From Algihabitans albus (GTDB taxonomy: Bacteria; Pseudomonadota; Alphaproteobacteria; Kiloniellales; DSM-21159): a stretch of 64,000 nucleotides of DNA. Both the position numbers and the translations under genes were made by a program. The notes beneath the pieces are model-generated. The model made no database searches. It was not told the DNA's origin and worked only from the letters and a program-made list of their open reading frames with translations. Position 1 is the stretch's first letter. Each line of letters begins with the position of its first letter. Location: positions 1 to 64,000 of the forward strand of contig NZ_QXNY01000002.1 in NCBI RefSeq assembly GCF_003572205.1, read 5' to 3'. Below, piece by piece: positions 34,321-43,191 of the stretch.

Positions 34321-34788
34321 TCATTCGGCCCGGAAGTCGTCGTGGCAGGCCTTGCAGGCCTGGCCGATGGCGCCGACCATGGGACCCAGACCGCCGGCGT
34401 CTAGGGTCGGAGCTGCGGAGCTCAGGTCCGTCGCAGCCTCGCCAAGCGCCGTCGCCTTCTCCATGAAAACGTCCTTGTCTTCCCAGATTTCCGGCAGGGC
34501 ATCGCTGTCCGCGATCATGTCGGAACCCTCGGGGAAGCCCTCGACGATGGTGGTCGAGAGGTTGGCAATGCGCTGAGAGCGGAGTTCCACCTCGGCCGCG
34601 TCGAACGCCATTTCGCCCTTCGCCATGGCGGCCAGTGGGCCGATGTTCCACTTCAACCCTTGGAACACACCTTGGCGATACTTCACCGCGTCCTCGGCGT
34701 CGGAGGCCAAGGCCCCAAATCCGCCGGCCGCGACGATCGAAGCGGCAACGACGGCGGAAAGAAGAAGGCGGCTGTTGCGTCCCGTCAT
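34321..34788 (-). CDS. cytochrome c' (class II)
   Basis: 155 aa from ATG 34788, with signal peptide ending in GALASD. It has the four-helix class II layout with the haem motif CKACH near the C-terminus (GQACKACHDDFRAE). Cytochromes c' bind NO and CO and protect against nitrosative stress. An ATG at 34824 exists upstream but adds a non-signal tail. Confidence 0.9.
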   Translation of the reverse strand: MTGRNSRLLLSAVVAASIVAAGGFGALASDAEDAVKYRQGVFQGLKWNIGPLAAMAKGEMAFDAAEVELRSQRIANLSTTIVEGFPEGSDMIADSDALPEIWEDKDVFMEKATALGEAATDLSSAAPTLDAGGLGPMVGAIGQACKACHDDFRAE

Positions 34789-34963
34789 GATCTCGATCTC
34801 TCCAGTGGATGTATCTACAGGCACTTGAGGCCCTTTTGCGCAGACTAGAATGCCATGCTCCCGGCTTCGCGCGAAGGTTTTGTGACAGCCTGCCGCAACG
34901 GCTGACGGCTTTTAGAGGTGCCGCTAAAGTCGCCTCGCGAACTGAAGCTGAAGCGGTGGGTCG

Positions 34964-36169
34964 ATGGTGACGGAAGAGCGAGCGAAGCGCGGCAGGGCAG
35001 GGGAGGTTTTCACCGCTTTCGCGAAGCTTGGCGTGACGGCCTTCGGCGGTCCGGTGGCCCACCTTGGGTATTTCCGCACCGAGTTCGTGCAGCGCCGCAG
35101 GTGGCTCGACGACCGGACCTACGGCGAGTACGTGGCGCTGGCGCAGTTTCTGCCAGGGCCGGCCTCGAGCCAGGTCGGCATGGCCTTGGGGGCCCATCGC
35201 GCCGGTTGGCTCGGCGGGTTGGCGGCCTGGACCGCCTTCACGCTGCCGTCGGCCCTGTTGATGATCGCCTTTGCTTACGGCGTCGTCGCGCTCGGCGACG
35301 TTTCCGGCGCGGGTTGGCTGACCGGTCTCAAGCTTGTCGCCGTGGCGGTGGTCGTTCAGGCCCTGTGGCAGATGGCCAACTCCCTCTGCCCCGACCGACC
35401 GCGCGCCGGCCTGGCCCTAGGCGGTGCCGCGCTCGCGCTGCTGGCGCCGGTGTTCTTCGGCAGCGCGGTCTGGGGACAGGTGGGGGCGATTCTGCTGGGC
35501 GGGATGATCGGCGCGGTCGCCTTTCGCCGCGACGCCTCGAACGCCGACTATGGGGGGCTTGCGGTGGGACGCGGCTTCGGCGCGCTGCTGCTCGGCAGCT
35601 TCTTCGTTCTTTTGGTTCTGCTTCCCCCCCTGGCGTCCGCCGACGGCACTCTGGCCGTTTTCGACTCCTTCTATCGGGCCGGGGCGCTGGTGTTCGGCGG
35701 CGGGCATGTGGTGCTGCCGCTGCTTCAGGCGGAGACGGTGCCGACCGGCTGGGTCGAGCCGGACCTGTTCCTGGCCGGCTACGGAGCGGCGCAGGCCCTT
35801 CCCGGGCCGCTCTTTACCTTTGCCGCTTATCTGGGAGCGGCAAAGGAGGGGGCGCCGAGCGGTCTGTTGGGCGGAGCGATTGCCTTAATCGCCGTGTTCC
35901 TGCCGGGCGCACTCCTGATCTTCGGCGTGCTGCCCTTTTGGCAGACGCTGCGTCGCAAGCCGGCCATGGCCGGGGCCGTGACCGGCGCGAACGCGGCTGT
36001 GGTTGGTATCCTGCTCGCAGCCCTCTACGACCCTCTCTGGACCGGCACGGTGACAGCCGTCGAGAACTTCGTCTTTTTGCTCGCCGCCCTGGCACTGCTC
36101 ATGCTGGTCAAGGTGCCGCCCTGGGCGGTTGTGGCTGCTGGCGCGCTGGCTGGCTGGGCGCTCCTGTGA
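34964..36169 (+). CDS. chrA: chromate transporter ChrA
   Basis: 401 aa, the long form with two CHR domains. Each half starts with a conserved block: FTAFAKLGVTAFGGPVAHLGYFR ... AQFLPGPASSQVG in the first, and AGALVFGGGHVVLPLL ... GYGAAQALPGPLFTFAAYLG in the second. About ten membrane helices. It exports chromate, giving resistance. Its 3' end overlaps the convergent desaturase gene by 62 nt. Confidence 0.92.
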   Translation: MVTEERAKRGRAGEVFTAFAKLGVTAFGGPVAHLGYFRTEFVQRRRWLDDRTYGEYVALAQFLPGPASSQVGMALGAHRAGWLGGLAAWTAFTLPSALLMIAFAYGVVALGDVSGAGWLTGLKLVAVAVVVQALWQMANSLCPDRPRAGLALGGAALALLAPVFFGSAVWGQVGAILLGGMIGAVAFRRDASNADYGGLAVGRGFGALLLGSFFVLLVLLPPLASADGTLAVFDSFYRAGALVFGGGHVVLPLLQAETVPTGWVEPDLFLAGYGAAQALPGPLFTFAAYLGAAKEGAPSGLLGGAIALIAVFLPGALLIFGVLPFWQTLRRKPAMAGAVTGANAAVVGILLAALYDPLWTGTVTAVENFVFLLAALALLMLVKVPPWAVVAAGALAGWALL

Positions 36170-37055
36170 TCTGACGCAAGATCTGACGATTTGCCGCGAT
36201 GTAGCCCCGAGCGGTCACCTGTAGGCGATCCCTGAGCCACCCGTGCAATTCCGGTAAGGCATGGAAGGGGACCGAGGGGTAGGCGTGGTGCTCGGCGTGG
36301 AAGTTCATGTTCCAGCACAGCCGGCGCAGGGCGGCCGTGGTGAATGTGGTACGGGTGTTGGCCAGCATGTCCGCTGTGTAGGGGCAGCCGCCGTGCTCGG
36401 CGAGCAGGAACAGACGCAGCAGCGGTTGACCGACCAGGAGCGGCCCGATCCAGATCAGCAGGGCTAGCCAGCTCTGGAAGCCGAACGCTGTTAGAGCCCC
36501 AGCCCCGTAGATCGCCAGCATCAGCCGTGCCTCGCGTTCGGCCTTGGCACGGTCGCGCTGTGGCAGATAGGAAAAGTCGCCACGTCCGACGGAGAGGCGG
36601 AGCAAGGTCACCGTCTGAGCCCGCCAGAGCGGCAGCCCCGACACATGCAGCAACCAGGCGCCAAGGCTTTCGGGCTTGGGGGTCTCCAGCTCGGGATCGC
36701 GCGTCGGGTTTTGAGTCCAGCGGTGATGGGCCATGTGGTAGTGGCGAAACCAGGTCGGTGCGATCAGCAGAAGCAGCCCCGCCCCCCAAGCCACCGCGTC
36801 GTTGAGTTTCCGGCTGCGGAAAGCCGAGCGATGGCTGGCCTCGTGCAGGGGGCAGAAGAGGAAAACGAGAAGCGCGCCCTGCATCAGCAGAGCAGGAGCT
36901 AACCATGCGCTGCCGGCGGCGCGTAGACAAAGCAGACTGGAGAGCGCCAGCAGTGCCAAATGGAGAGCAAGCTGAACCAGGCCTGCCCGGTCGCTGCGAC
37001 GAGACGACAGAGCTTGCAAGTAGGCACGTTCGGTTTTAAACCTCAAAGTGTTCAC
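36108..37055 (-). CDS. membrane fatty acid desaturase
   Basis: 315 aa with two paired hydrophobic regions and the three His boxes of membrane-bound di-iron desaturases: HEASHRSAF, HYHMAHHRW, and HAEHHAYP. It would introduce a double bond into an acyl chain or modify a carotenoid-like lipid. The last 20 residues are Pro/Gln-rich. Its 3' end overlaps chrA on the other strand. The AT-rich 37056-37246 upstream separates it from the divergent gene at 37247 and should hold both promoters. Confidence 0.85.
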   Translation of the reverse strand: MNTLRFKTERAYLQALSSRRSDRAGLVQLALHLALLALSSLLCLRAAGSAWLAPALLMQGALLVFLFCPLHEASHRSAFRSRKLNDAVAWGAGLLLLIAPTWFRHYHMAHHRWTQNPTRDPELETPKPESLGAWLLHVSGLPLWRAQTVTLLRLSVGRGDFSYLPQRDRAKAEREARLMLAIYGAGALTAFGFQSWLALLIWIGPLLVGQPLLRLFLLAEHGGCPYTADMLANTRTTFTTAALRRLCWNMNFHAEHHAYPSVPFHALPELHGWLRDRLQVTARGYIAANRQILRQITGAPSQPARQQPQPPRAAP

Positions 37056-37246
37056 GTTCTTTGCATCTCTTCTCTCGTCCGTACCGCCCGTCTGTGTATT
37101 CCGGCAAAACGACTAAGACGATTTATATTTTTACACAGAACTCGCAATGATTGAACTTAATTGGCGTCAATAAATTTAATTACAGTTTAATATGTTTCAT
37201 TACATATTATCCGCGCAATCCCCCTAAAACTCTATTCTGAAATCAC

Positions 37247-37780
37247 ATGCCAAGCCTCCGAACTCCCACCTTAGTGGCCTTGTTGATCTGTTTGACCCTG
37301 GGTCGTCCAGGGGTTGCCAGCGACCTCCCGGCGCCGGAAGGTCGAGTTCTGCTTGAAGTTGCAGGCGCGATTACACAGACCAATGCGCAAGATGACGAGG
37401 GTCAGCCGCTGGCTGTTCTGGATTTGGCGCTGCTCGAGCGCTTCGGTGGAGTCCGGCTGGAGACCGAGACGCCCTGGACCGACGATTTGGCGGTTTTCGA
37501 GGGGATCGCGGGACAGCAACTTATCGAGCTTCTCGGCATCCGGGGCGATACGGCTGTGGCTCTGGCTGTGGCTTTGAACGACTACCAGGTGGAGATCCCA
37601 ATTTCGGATTTCCGCGAGGCGGGTCTTCTCATTGCCTACAAACGGAACGGATCCCCCATGCGGGTGCGCGATAACGGGCCGCTCTGGATCGTGTTTCCCT
37701 ATAGCCAGATCGAAGAAACCGACAACCGGGCCTATCTCGCCCGTTCGATCTGGCAGCTCCGCCGGCTTGAGTTTCGGTAG
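37247..37780 (+). CDS. periplasmic molybdopterin-fold protein lacking the Mo-ligand Cys
   Basis: 177 aa with a signal peptide (LVALLICLTLGRPGVAS). The mature part resembles a single sulfite-oxidase-type molybdopterin domain (VLDLALLERFGGVRLET, then VEIPISDFREAGLLIAY ... GPLWIVFPYS). The only Cys is in the signal peptide, so the metal-coordinating Cys is absent and no enzyme activity is expected. It is encoded 9 nt before a sensor kinase. I infer a binding or sensing partner of that kinase. Confidence 0.78.
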   Translation: MPSLRTPTLVALLICLTLGRPGVASDLPAPEGRVLLEVAGAITQTNAQDDEGQPLAVLDLALLERFGGVRLETETPWTDDLAVFEGIAGQQLIELLGIRGDTAVALAVALNDYQVEIPISDFREAGLLIAYKRNGSPMRVRDNGPLWIVFPYSQIEETDNRAYLARSIWQLRRLEFR

Positions 37781-37789
37781 TCGGCGGTT

Positions 37790-39217
37790 ATGAGGAAGCC
37801 CTTCGACAAGGTGCTTTGGAGTCCCGACCTGAAAATGAATCTGCCGGGCTTGGCCATCCTGCTGGGAGGTCTGGCACTGACTTTGGTCGGCCTTCTGCTC
37901 GGCGACGCCCTCCACGAAACCGATCAGGCTATCAAGGAGCGCAAGGACAGCCTGTTTTGGGCCGTTTCTCAAGTCGAGTACGAGTTCGATCGGCTTCGCA
38001 TCGCCGGCTTCGAGCTCGAGAACAGCGGCGAAGCCGCCGATTTCGAGGAGCTTGCTCTTCGACAAGAGATTTTCGTGAATCGCGTCAGGCTTTTGGATAC
38101 CGGTATCTACAGCGGGCAGCTTGCTCAGCAACCGGATCATGCCGCCATCTTGGTCGAGGTTGAGAGGGTCATCGAACAGGCGGATAAGATCATCGCAGAG
38201 GCGCCGCAGGTCGGCGTTCGGGAAACCGCGGGCCGCTTGCTCCAAACACTCGGTCCGCTGGCGCCGGCTTTGCGGCAGATGACCGTAAAAGCCAGTCAGC
38301 GCTATTACGCGATGCAAGAGGGTCATCAGAAGCATTTGCAGCGGCTCTTGCAGATGATCGCAGCGGTGTTCCTATTGCTGTCGGCAGGCGTGATCGCCTT
38401 CGTTTTCCTGATTATGTGGCAACATCGGCGGCTGCGGCATTCCAATACATCGCTGGTACGACTGTCGGAACGCTTGCATGAAGCGAATCTGACAAAAGAC
38501 CGTTTTCTGGCCAGCATGAGCCATGAGCTCCGGACCCCGCTGAACGCCATTCTAGGCTTCTCGGAGATCATGCGCGATCAGCACTTGGGCACGCTCTCGG
38601 AGCGCTATCGCAGTTACGCGGAAGACATTCATTACAGCGCGGCGCATCTCTTGCAGTTGATCAATGACATCCTCGACCTCTCGAAACTGGAGGCCGGGCG
38701 GCGGGAGCTCGACCTGACCTATCTGTCCGTCGGCGACGAGTTGACCCATATCGCGCGCCTTTTGACCACCGAGGCGCGCAAACGCGGCGTCACCCTGGTG
38801 TGCGTACCCAAGCTCGCGCTTCCGCCGGTCTTCGCCGATCGACTGGCCCTCAGGCAGGTGCTGCTCAATCTGATCGGCAATGCCTTGAAGTTCTCCTCGG
38901 CCGGTGACAGCGTCGAGGTGACGGCCATTCAAGACGCCAACGGCCTGACGGTATCCGTGATCGACCAGGGTGTCGGCATCGACTCCGACGATCTGGACTG
39001 GGTGTTGCAGCCTTTCGAGCAGGTTCGTTCCAACATGACGGCCGTCGCACAAGGGACAGGCCTGGGATTGCCGCTCAGCAAAGGTCTTGTGGAGCTGCAC
39101 GGCGGACATTTGTGGATCGAAAGCGCTCCGGGCATCGGCACGACGGTCAGCTTTACGATCCCGCTGTCCATAGAGGTTTCGATGCCGACCGCTTGTAAAG
39201 AACGCCTCAGCGCCTGA
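37790..39217 (+). CDS. membrane sensor histidine kinase
   Basis: 475 aa. TM1 at about 16-36; a periplasmic helical sensor of about 150 residues; TM2 at about 188-210 (IAAVFLLLSAGVIAFVFLIMW). HisKA with phospho-acceptor H245 in SMSHELRTPLNAILGFSE. HATPase_c motifs are NLIGNALKFS, DQGVGI, and GTGLGLPLSKGLVELHGG. No HAMP is obvious, and no response regulator is adjacent. Coupled to the periplasmic molybdopterin-fold protein. Confidence 0.9.
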   Translation: MRKPFDKVLWSPDLKMNLPGLAILLGGLALTLVGLLLGDALHETDQAIKERKDSLFWAVSQVEYEFDRLRIAGFELENSGEAADFEELALRQEIFVNRVRLLDTGIYSGQLAQQPDHAAILVEVERVIEQADKIIAEAPQVGVRETAGRLLQTLGPLAPALRQMTVKASQRYYAMQEGHQKHLQRLLQMIAAVFLLLSAGVIAFVFLIMWQHRRLRHSNTSLVRLSERLHEANLTKDRFLASMSHELRTPLNAILGFSEIMRDQHLGTLSERYRSYAEDIHYSAAHLLQLINDILDLSKLEAGRRELDLTYLSVGDELTHIARLLTTEARKRGVTLVCVPKLALPPVFADRLALRQVLLNLIGNALKFSSAGDSVEVTAIQDANGLTVSVIDQGVGIDSDDLDWVLQPFEQVRSNMTAVAQGTGLGLPLSKGLVELHGGHLWIESAPGIGTTVSFTIPLSIEVSMPTACKERLSA

Positions 39218-39294
39218 TATCGACCACCTGACATTGACTGCCGGGGAACGCTATCTATTCTGGCGCCGAGTGAGAGCGTGGGAGCAGGGCGGCT

Positions 39295-40020
39295 GTGGAC
39301 GCGATTCAACAAGCAAAGATCGACTTGGCGGCGGCACTGCGCTTGTCGGCGCGTTTCGGCTTCAACGAGGGAGTCTGCAACCACTTCAGCGTCGCCATAC
39401 CGGGCTTGGACAATCGCTACCTGCTGAATCCCCACGGCGTCCACTGGTCGATGATCAGGGCGAGCGACATCCTGTTGATCGACGGCCAAGGGCGAACCCT
39501 GGAGGGGACGACCGAGGCCGAGCTGACGGCCTTCGTCATCCATGGCCGGGTGCACGCCAAGCACCGCCGCGCGACCTGCGTTCTGCACACGCATATGCCT
39601 TACGCGACGGCTTTGACCTGCCTCGAGGAGGGCCGCCTGGAGCCGGTGAACCAAAACTCCCTGCGGTTCTATGGCGACGTCGCCTACGATCCCGACTACA
39701 ACGGCCTGGCAGAAGACGAGGCGGAGGGCGACCGGATCGCCGAAGCGCTGGCCGACAAGCGCGTTCTTTTCATGGGCAATCACGGTGTTTTGGTGGTGGG
39801 GCCGAGTTTGGCTCAGGCCTTCGACGACCTCTATTACCTGGAGCAAGCCTGTCGCGTTCAGGTGCTTGCCATGTCCACCGGCCGGCCGCTCAAGCGCGTG
39901 ACGGACAACGTCGCGGCCAGCACCAAGGCCGAGATGGACCAGGGCGGCACCTATGCGGAGGCGCACTTCACGGCTCTGAAGCGCCTGCTCGATGCCGAAG
40001 ATCCCAGCTATGCCAGCTAG
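39295..40020 (+). CDS. class II aldolase / adducin-like protein
   Basis: 241 aa from GTG 39295. The fold markers are FNEGVCNHFSVAIP, the zinc site LHTHMPYATAL, the FMGNHGVLVVG block and a catalytic acid in TEAELTAF. Enzymes of this family cleave or decarboxylate small hydroxy-acids or sugars; bacterial members are often of unknown substrate. It stands alone before a hydrolase gene 27 nt downstream. Confidence 0.85.
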   Translation: MDAIQQAKIDLAAALRLSARFGFNEGVCNHFSVAIPGLDNRYLLNPHGVHWSMIRASDILLIDGQGRTLEGTTEAELTAFVIHGRVHAKHRRATCVLHTHMPYATALTCLEEGRLEPVNQNSLRFYGDVAYDPDYNGLAEDEAEGDRIAEALADKRVLFMGNHGVLVVGPSLAQAFDDLYYLEQACRVQVLAMSTGRPLKRVTDNVAASTKAEMDQGGTYAEAHFTALKRLLDAEDPSYAS

Positions 40021-40047
40021 CTTGCCGCCACCGCAGACGAGAAAGCC

Positions 40048-40902
40048 ATGAGCTGGCCGGTCGGCGCCGCCGGGGTGGCTCTCGCCACCTATGTCGGGAT
40101 CTGTCTCTTCATGTTCCTGAGCCAGCGGCAGCTCATGTACCATCCGGATAGCGAACCGCTGTCCGCGGAGCGGGCGGGGCCGGACTGGCGGATTGTCACC
40201 ACCGAGACGGCGGACGGTCTGCGCCTGACCCATCTTCACCGGCCGGCCGAAGCCGGGCAGCCGACGCTGCTTTTCTTCCACGGCAATGCCGGCCATGCCG
40301 GTCATCGGGTCGGCAAGCTGACCTTCCTGGCGGAGACCGGGGTCGGTATCTTTCTTTCCGAATATAGAGGCTTCGGTGGCAATCCCGGCACGCCGACCGA
40401 AGAGGGTCTCTTCGCAGACGCGCGTGCGTCCCTGGCCTGGCTCGCGAGTCAGGGGATCGCCGGTCCTGAGCTGATCCTCTACGGTGAGTCTCTCGGCAGC
40501 GGCGTCGCGACGGCTATGGCGAGCGAACTGGCCGACGCCGGTGCTCCGGCGGCCGGTCTGATTCTCGAGGCGCCCTTCACCTCCATGGCCGACGCCGCGC
40601 AGTTTCACTATCCGATCCTGCCCGCCCGCTGGCTGGTACGGGACCGCTACGACAGTCTCGCTCTGATCGCTCGGATTGCCACGCCCTTGATGATCCTGCA
40701 CGGGCAGGAGGATCGCACCGTCCCGTTCGCTCTCGGCCGTCGACTTTACGAGGCCGCCGTCCAGCCCAAGACCCTCGTCGCCCTGCCCAGTACGGGCCAT
40801 GTCGGACACTTCGAACGGCCCGAAGCGGTGCAGGCGCTGCGCGACTTCGTAACCCCTGCCGGCGAAGCCGTGAACGAGCCGGAAACCTTCGCGACGCCGT
40901 GA
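40048..40902 (+). CDS. membrane-anchored alpha/beta hydrolase (BEM46/ABHD13-like)
   Basis: 284 aa with an N-terminal anchor helix (VGAAGVALATYVGICLFMFL). Catalytic triad candidates are the nucleophile Ser in YGESLGSG, Asp in GQEDRTVP and His in STGHVGHF. The LLFFHGNAGHAG oxyanion strand is typical. It probably acts on esters or thioesters at the membrane. The 273 nt that follow (40903-41175) hold nothing I can assign. Confidence 0.88.
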   Translation: MSWPVGAAGVALATYVGICLFMFLSQRQLMYHPDSEPLSAERAGPDWRIVTTETADGLRLTHLHRPAEAGQPTLLFFHGNAGHAGHRVGKLTFLAETGVGIFLSEYRGFGGNPGTPTEEGLFADARASLAWLASQGIAGPELILYGESLGSGVATAMASELADAGAPAAGLILEAPFTSMADAAQFHYPILPARWLVRDRYDSLALIARIATPLMILHGQEDRTVPFALGRRLYEAAVQPKTLVALPSTGHVGHFERPEAVQALRDFVTPAGEAVNEPETFATP

Positions 40903-41175
40903 GCTGCAAAGGACAGCTTCGCGGCCATCATCACACGTTCATCAGCTATCGCAATGAGTGGCTTTCGGCTTAAAGCGGTCGTTCGCAAGCGACTACCTTG
41001 CTGCGGTGCAGCTTCCTGAAAGCGGACGTTGCTGCCGTTCATCTCTTTGTCCGTAATGGCCGCCTTGCGGCGCATCACTCCTTAGCATCATCAGATTGCT
41101 CTCAACTTTTTTTACGAGAGTCACTTGGTAACTTGACTTCGGTAGGGCTGTTCGATTGCGATGCGATCAGGTGTC

Positions 41176-41604
41176 TTATCGCTTGATCTCGAAATTGCGG
41201 GTGGTTGCAAGCAGAGTCCCGCAGTGAATCTCCGCGCCTTCCTTCACACAATAAATGTCAGCGGCACCGATAGAGTTCGTCCTGCCGTTCTGTAATACAC
41301 GGCCTCGTGCGATTAGCTTTTCGCCGGAGGCGGGTCCTATCATTTTGACCGTGAAGTCCAGTGTCGCAACGGCCCAGCCCTGGGGAACTTTGGAGAGGCA
41401 GGAGGACACAGCGGCGACGTCCCCAATTGTTCCCACGATGGAAGCGGGAACGTTTGCGGGAGGTGTCGAAAAACGCTGCTCGACGGGCATCTCAACAACA
41501 ACCTCGCCGGGAATGCTGCTGACGAGGTTGATTCGGTACTCTTTGACGAAAGGCAGCTGACTGAGAAATACACTGGGATCAGCACAGGACGGATCGTCGG
41601 TCAT
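41176..41604 (-). CDS. PaaI-like hotdog thioesterase
   Basis: 142 aa from ATG 41604 (GAGGAG 6 nt upstream). A single hotdog-fold domain: VVVEMPVEQRF, the central helix GTIGDVAAVSSCLS, and the strand AVATLDFTVKMIGPASGEKLIARGRVLQNGR. Such proteins hydrolyse acyl-CoA thioesters. The usual N-G helix motif is modified (GTIGD). Divergent from the leader at 41699. Confidence 0.75.
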   Translation of the reverse strand: MTDDPSCADPSVFLSQLPFVKEYRINLVSSIPGEVVVEMPVEQRFSTPPANVPASIVGTIGDVAAVSSCLSKVPQGWAVATLDFTVKMIGPASGEKLIARGRVLQNGRTNSIGAADIYCVKEGAEIHCGTLLATTRNFEIKR

Positions 41605-41650
41605 TTCGAACTCCTCGTGTTGCTCGTGGAGCCTAGAAATCAATCCGGCA

Positions 41651-41679
41651 TTGTACAAGTGCCCTGCCCGCCTTAGGCT
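41651..41679 (+). promoter_or_regulatory. promoter of the attenuator leader
   Basis: TTGTAC (41651-41656), a 17-nt spacer, then TAGGCT (41674-41679). The start would fall near 41686, leaving a very short untranslated region before the leader peptide's ribosome site. Confidence 0.45.
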
Positions 41680-41698
41680 TGGATGGAGGAGAAGCAAG

Positions 41699-41749
41699 AT
41701 GCCCCGCAGGATCATTGTCGTCGTCAGCAGAAGGTGCATGGTCCCCTAG
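41699..41749 (+). CDS. Ile/Val leader peptide of an attenuator
   Basis: A 16-codon ORF reading MPRRIIVVVSRRCMVP, with GGAGGAG (41685-41691) 7 nt before the ATG. Five consecutive branched-chain codons (Ile-Ile-Val-Val-Val, 41711-41725) are the hallmark of ilv-type ribosome-mediated attenuation. Stalling there would leave 41733-41741 free to pair downstream; reading to the stop would cover it. The regulated gene is an MFS exporter, not a biosynthetic gene. Confidence 0.7.
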   Translation: MPRRIIVVVSRRCMVP

Positions 41750-41809
41750 CGGAAACCCTATCCGGTTTGCCATGCGCCCCCGACCTTCGTTCGGGGGCTT
41801 TTTGTTTTT
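41733..41809 (+). promoter_or_regulatory. attenuator: antiterminator and terminator upstream of the MFS gene
   Basis: Terminator: GCCCCCGA (41776-41783) with TCGGGGGC (41791-41798), a perfect 8-bp stem with a 7-nt loop, then TTTTTGTTTTT. Antiterminator: GGTGCATGG (41733-41741) pairs with CCATGCGCC (41770-41778) with one G-T wobble and takes up the first three bases of the terminator stem. An internal AAACC/GGTTT hairpin lies between. The two structures are mutually exclusive. Confidence 0.72.
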
Positions 41810-41826
41810 GAGAGGCCCGAAAAGTT

Positions 41827-43029
41827 ATGCGAAAGGCGGGTTCACCACCGGCCCTGACGACCCTTTATCTTCTGGCGGCGATGTCCCCGCTGACACTCAA
41901 CATGATCGTACCGTCGCTGGCCAACATCGCACGGGACTTGAGGGCCGACTACGCGATTATAAGCCTTGCTCTAGGTGGCTATTTGGCCGTGACGGCATTT
42001 GTTGAGCTAGGTGTGGGGCCTTTGTCCGACCGGATCGGGCGCCGTCCGGTTCTGCTGGCAGCGTTGGCCGTCTTTACCGTTGCATCGTTGGGATGTGCGA
42101 TGGCGCAGAGCGCGGAGACGTTTCTCGCGTTCAGGATGCTGCAGGCTGGCGCCATCTCGGGTTACGTCCTTTCTATGGCGATCGTTCGCGACACGCAGGA
42201 GGGGGCGGAGGTTGCCGGACTGCTTGGTAGGATCGGCATGGCAATGGCGCTTGCACCAATGGTGGGGCCGATGCTGGGCAGCGTTTTGGATGTAGCTTTT
42301 GGCTGGCGAGCGATATTCCTGCTCTATGTGACTGTTGGTGCGGCATTGCTGTGTCTTGCATGGTTTGATCTCGGAGAAACCATGCGGCGGCGGTCGGAGG
42401 AGGAGGACCCGGAGGAGCAAAGGCTGACACAGCTTCTCAGCGAGCCCATTTTTTGGTGCTACGCACTCTGCACAGCATTCTCTATCGGCGCATTCTATGT
42501 CTTTCTCGCCGGCGCTCCGCTCATTGCAACCTCGGTGTTCGGGATCACGACGGCGACGCTAGGGTTGTTTGTCGGCAGCATCACCGCCGGCTTCATGTTC
42601 GGCAGCTTTCTTACCTCGCGTTTGGTCTCGCGCTATGCGTTAAGCTCGGTCATGTTGGCGGGGCGGGTCGTGGCCTGTGCCGGAATGCTTATCGGTCTTG
42701 CCGTGCTCGCATCGGGGATGGTGACGCCGTTGCTCTACTTCGGTTGCACGATATTTGTCGGTGTGGGCAACGGTCTGACGACGCCGAACAGCAACGCCGG
42801 TGCCATGTCCGTGCGTCCCCGGCTGGCCGGCAGCGCAGCGGGCATTACCGGAGCGCTGACGCTGTCCGGTGGCGCATTGATGGCCACCGTGACGGGTTTT
42901 CTTCTCGCGGACAGCCCCTCTCCGCAAGGTTTGTTGATTTTGATGCTGATCGCATCCTTTGCCGGGTTGCTGGCAGCAATCGTCGCGATCCGACTTGAAA
43001 AAAAGGCCGTCAAACGCAGAACTACGTGA
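41827..43029 (+). CDS. Bcr/CflA-type MFS exporter
   Basis: 400 aa with 12 membrane helices. The motif-A loop is GPLSDRIGRRPVLLAAL and the family start LNMIVPSLANIARDL is that of drug/H+ antiporters of the Bcr/CflA group. It begins 17 nt after the attenuator terminator, so transcription is probably released when charged Ile/Val tRNA is scarce. Bcr-like proteins export antibiotics or small metabolites. A link to branched-chain amino acids is inferred only from the leader. Confidence 0.88.
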   Translation: MRKAGSPPALTTLYLLAAMSPLTLNMIVPSLANIARDLRADYAIISLALGGYLAVTAFVELGVGPLSDRIGRRPVLLAALAVFTVASLGCAMAQSAETFLAFRMLQAGAISGYVLSMAIVRDTQEGAEVAGLLGRIGMAMALAPMVGPMLGSVLDVAFGWRAIFLLYVTVGAALLCLAWFDLGETMRRRSEEEDPEEQRLTQLLSEPIFWCYALCTAFSIGAFYVFLAGAPLIATSVFGITTATLGLFVGSITAGFMFGSFLTSRLVSRYALSSVMLAGRVVACAGMLIGLAVLASGMVTPLLYFGCTIFVGVGNGLTTPNSNAGAMSVRPRLAGSAAGITGALTLSGGALMATVTGFLLADSPSPQGLLILMLIASFAGLLAAIVAIRLEKKAVKRRTT

Positions 43030-43191
43030 CCCTGCAGAAAGCACGCAATCGCGTTCCATCTTCCAAGGTCCATTTCGTCCCGCACTCCAGACGTATGGCG
43101 ATGTCTGGTTTTCCGAGGCGAGCGCTCAATCGGAGCATTCGCGATAGATTTTTGCAACAAACCGAAGTCGTCCGCCGATCCGCTGTCTGGT

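Noticed and set aside
38929-40809. A 626-residue minus-strand open frame opposite the kinase tail, the aldolase and the hydrolase
   Set aside because: It crosses three recognisable genes on the other strand and shows no family motif.
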